This document shows positions 60,858 through 64,000 of a stretch of 64,000 bases of DNA, piece by piece. This stretch comes from Caenorhabditis remanei (Eukaryota > Nematoda > Chromadorea > Rhabditida > Rhabditidae), in the NCBI RefSeq assembly GCF_010183535.1, contig NC_071333.1, positions 11,282,587 to 11,346,586 on the forward strand, in the 5' to 3' direction. The notes beneath the pieces are model-generated. The model was not told where the DNA came from. It searched no databases and was given only the letters and a program-made list of their open reading frames with translations. Within the stretch, counting starts at the first letter, position 1. Each line of letters opens with the position of its first letter. A program made the translations under genes and the position numbers.

Positions 60858-63583
60858 ATGCCTCCGTCCACCGACAGCTCCCGGCGAAACTCGGAGGAGG
60901 GCTTTAGGTTTGTACTAACAAATTGACACAAAAAACTTGAGTCTCCAAAATAAACATTCTCTTTTGTTTTAGCGATGGGTTCAAATTGGATTCGTCGGCT
61001 CTCAACAAACCACCAGAGGAAGTTTTCGATATTGTTGGGAAATTGGGAGAAGGGTTTGTTATTCAATTTCATTTTTTTTCTAAAGAAGCTTGACCGGAAA
61101 TTGAATAACCAAAAAATGAGATTTCCAGATCATATGGAAGTGTCCACAAAGCAATTCACAAAGAATCTGGTCATGTGCTGGCTATCAAAAAAGTTCCGGT
61201 TGACACTGATCTACAAGAAATCATCAAGGAAATAAGTATAATGCAACAATGTAAAAGTAAATATGTTGTGAAGTACTATGGATCGTATTTCAAGAATTCG
61301 GATCTCTGGGTGAGCTTTTATTTGAAAATAGTAGTGCTTACAGAAACAAATCGGAAAATTTTGTATACAATTTTTTTGAGTGCATGTCTAAAAGATCCAA
61401 CAAAGTTTGAGTTAGCCTACGTGTTTTACAGGATAAGAAAAACAGAGTGTGGATAATTTAGTCATTTGAGCACGTAACAGATTTTGCTAGTAAAACTAAA
61501 AAATTAAATCTAAAAGAATTTTCAGATCGTGATGGAGTATTGTGGAGCAGGTTCGATCTCTGATATTATGCGTGCCAGGAGGAAACCTTTATCCGAAATG
61601 GAAATAAGTGCCGTTTTACGTGACACACTCAAAGGATTACAGTATTTGCACGATTTGAAGAAGATTCATAGAGATATTAAGGTAGCAATAAACAATAATT
61701 CTCTAAATTAATAATACCTTGAGTTACAGGCCGGAAATATTCTTCTGAATACCGATGGAATAGCAAAGTTAGCTGATTTTGGAGTAGCTGGACAACTTAC
61801 TGATACAATGGCAAAAAGAAACACAGTTATTGGAACTCCTTTCTGGATGGCACCAGAAGTCATTGAAGAAATCGGTTACGACACAAAAGCGGATATATGG
61901 TCATTAGGAATAACGGCAATTGAGATGGCAGAAGGACGTCCTCCGTATTCTGACATTCATCCGATGCGTGCAATTTTCATGATCCCTACAAAGCCTCCGC
62001 CGACATTCAAAAAACCAGAAGAATGGTCTGCAGAATTCAATGACTTTATAAGATGTTGTTTAATTAAAAAACCGGAGGAACGGAAAACAGCTCTCAGGCT
62101 GTGCGAGGTTAGATATAAAACAATCGGATGATGAAAAACATAACTTATTTCAGCACACCTTCATAGAAAACGCGCCAGGGTGTGACATTCTACAATCAAT
62201 GATTCAAGATGCACAGGAAAAAGCAGCACTTGGACAAGTCCCTCTGGTCAGTATGAAAGCAAAAAGAAGCTTTTTATGTAAAATATTTCTAGACAGCCAG
62301 TGGACCTGATGCCACGTTGCTAAGTGAAGGAATGTCGACGATGATTGACGGAGGGGATGCAACACTGGTCCAACACAAAGGTATACTACTTTTCCAAAAG
62401 AAGCCATGTAGTAACTGCTATATAGAATCACATGAAACAAATCTGATGGAAAATATTGAAACAAAGTATCAAAGTAGAATAAAATTGAAAACGATGTTCA
62501 GATATACGTAGAGATGATTCCATATCGAAAACGTTTTAAAAATACACAATTGCTGTAAAACCGGATGTTGAACGGACTGGGATAGAATATGGAATCATAA
62601 AAGTGCAAAAATAGAAACACTACATCAGATGCTAAAACTACATATCACATGCATGAAGTCTTTCCTTTGTTTCTTATCCTAGCGTATTCACATGAAAAGT
62701 AATTACAAAAATAGAAAAAACAGGTGCATTGATTTTGTGAGAAAAGGGGAGTCAAGGTCCTCTCCGCTTTGTTAACGTGCTTCCATTTCAAAAGGCTCCG
62801 TCGTACTAGGCGACGACACGATGTCGTATAAATTCTAGGCTACGAAACAGAGATTAACTAAGCTATCGATTCAATCCTACTCTTCAGATAACTATGTGAC
62901 TGCTCAAAGTCTACGAAGCCAGATGGAAAGCTTGAGAATCGGAGGAGAAATTCCAAAGTCTGCATATAGTGAGTCTTTTTTTCTCTTTTCGAGAAATTTC
63001 GAAATAGCTGTTTTCAAATATAAACAAAAACAATCGAATATTGTTTTTGTTGAATAATGACTCACAAGGCGGAAAAAAACAGATGAAGAGTTTTACTGTT
63101 ATCTTTTCAGGCTCATCCAAAAATGGTGGACAACCACGAGTTCAACCACCAGGTCACACAGCTAGTGCTTTGGATCCTTCTAAAAATAAACCATTTCCAC
63201 AAGACGGAACAGGTCCCAACTTCCAGATCGGAACGAGTGACAGCAGTTATAAAGATGCTTCTTACAATATGAGTAAGACTATAAAATGAAGTGAATGAGA
63301 AAGAAAATAAATTTTCAGTGAACACAGAAATGGAGTATGAGAATAGGTTCCAACGCGCCGTTGTCGACGGAGATTTTGAATTCGTAAGTCATTGTTTGGA
63401 AAGAATAACTAAGAAAAAAGTGACGTTTTACAGCTGCGAAACATTACACTGGACGAATTGATAAGAAGAAAAGAAAGTTTAGATTCAGAAATGGAAGAAG
63501 AGATTCGTGAATTACAAAGAAGATACAAAACAAAGAGACAGCCAATATTGGACGTCATTGAGATCAAGAAGAGACAGAATTGA
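60858..63583 (+). CDS. cst-1: Ste20-family kinase MST1/2 (Hippo) orthologue
   Basis: Eleven exons in phase: 60858-60907, 60973-61053, 61129-61309, 61526-61681, 61730-62107, 62154-62246, 62293-62380, 62888-62968, 63111-63272, 63319-63383 and 63434-63583 (494 residues, as expected for MST1/2). Kinase domain about 34-290: GEGSYGSV loop, AIKKV lysine (about 63), HRDIK (about 152), DFG (about 171) and the Ste20 signature [10 protein letters not shown]. The last 50 residues are the SARAH coiled coil ([19 protein letters not shown] onward), which dimerises with itself or SAV/RASSF partners. It phosphorylates and activates LATS/NDR kinases. C. elegans has two near-identical genes, cst-1 and cst-2; only one copy is in this window and I cannot tell which it matches. 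The position beside the amine receptor agrees with worm synteny. A leader acceptor lies 7 bases before the ATG. Confidence 0.9.
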
Positions 63584-63856
63584 TTTCCTCCGATGCTAGC
63601 TTGTAAATTTTCGATTAAGTGCTAAATATGACTATGTATACCAATTCAAAAAAGAGCGTTCTATCAAAGTTTAATTCTCATGTCTAATCAAAATTTGTTG
63701 TGTGATTAACTTTTTCAAAGACTGTTACAAGTTGATAAGAGCTGGGCTCACACTACGCTTGTCATTGTGTTGCTTAGCTTTTATGCGCTAATAATAAATC
63801 TGGTCGAACTTCAAAACGGATTTACAAGTTTATTCTAAAGGTGGATCACTATTGTA

Positions 63857-63973
63857 TCAGTGAGTAATTGGGAGGGTCAAGAGGGAAATGGGGTGAATAT
63901 CGGAAATAGCTGGAATTTTCAACTTTTCAAGAACTGCGAATGACTCAGCGATAGCTGATTGATCTTGATGAGT
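63857..63973 (-). CDS. Last exon of a gene continuing past the right edge (partial)
   Basis: A 117-base exon in one open frame, preceded by the acceptor AACTAG and ending in TGA at 63857-63859. It reads THQDQSAIAESFAVLEKLK and then IPAISDIHPISLL, with well-formed codon usage for this genome. No family is recognised from 38 residues. It is convergent with the kinase gene (273 bases between stops). Confidence 0.5.
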   Translation of the reverse strand, partial: THQDQSAIAESFAVLEKLKIPAISDIHPISLLTLPITH

Positions 63974-64000
63974 CTAGTTTTTTCTTATTTGTTTGCTCAC

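Overview
The window looks like nematode nuclear DNA, most likely a Caenorhabditis X-chromosome segment. Genes are compact and multi-exonic, with many 43-60 base introns, GT-AG ends and TTTTCAG-type acceptors. Several first exons begin with an acceptor a few bases before the ATG, the form of spliced-leader trans-splicing sites. The gene set recalls the C. elegans X neighbourhood of coel-1, mec-18, a TWK channel, ets-9, cka-2, paf-2 and an SNF2 gene, followed by a D2-like receptor and an MST1/2 kinase. That placement comes from memory of the gene families, not a search, and I cannot name the species. All exon joins below were worked out by hand from splice sites and reading phase; each joined model keeps an open frame.

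Layout. 1-2308 (-): 3'-truncated ZYG-11-like leucine-rich-repeat gene. 2458-3694: decayed mariner-type element; 5473-5771: small inverted-repeat element. 6781-10496 (+): tubulin cofactor E-like coel-1. 11068-13629 (-): mec-18, an acyl-CoA synthetase-like protein. 13839-14159 (+): unrecognised 70-residue gene. 14215-17089 (-): two-pore K+ channel. 18168-20210 (+): ets-9, with an unrecognised 138-residue gene (20901-21535) close downstream. 22730-26465 (+): choline kinase cka-2, convergent with 26772-28931 (-) paf-2, a PAF acetylhydrolase. 32195-42220 (-): a very large SNF2/Brahma-type ATPase. 43109-47398 (-): a METTL13-like methyltransferase whose spacing suggests it shares an operon with the SNF2 gene. 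48640-48840 (-): possible 66-residue ORF. 53268-58016 (+): D2-like aminergic GPCR. 58336-59161 (-): 110-residue unknown protein. 60858-63583 (+): MST1/2 (Hippo) kinase. 63857-63973 (-): last exon of a gene running off the right edge.

The genes serve separate roles: lipid metabolism (cka-2, paf-2), touch-neuron and excitability functions (mec-18, coel-1, TWK, the amine receptor), and regulation (ets-9, SNF2, cst). Apart from two candidate operons I see no sign that they form one pathway.

The most unusual item is the SNF2 gene. A typical Q-rich/HSA/helicase/SnAC core is followed not by a bromodomain but by about 990 residues of acidic and lysine-rich sequence carrying roughly 14 copies of an (L)KFK(I/M)P motif, including a 126-base tandem duplication. 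Its N-terminal Q-rich region is built from frame-neutral exons, two of which look duplicated.
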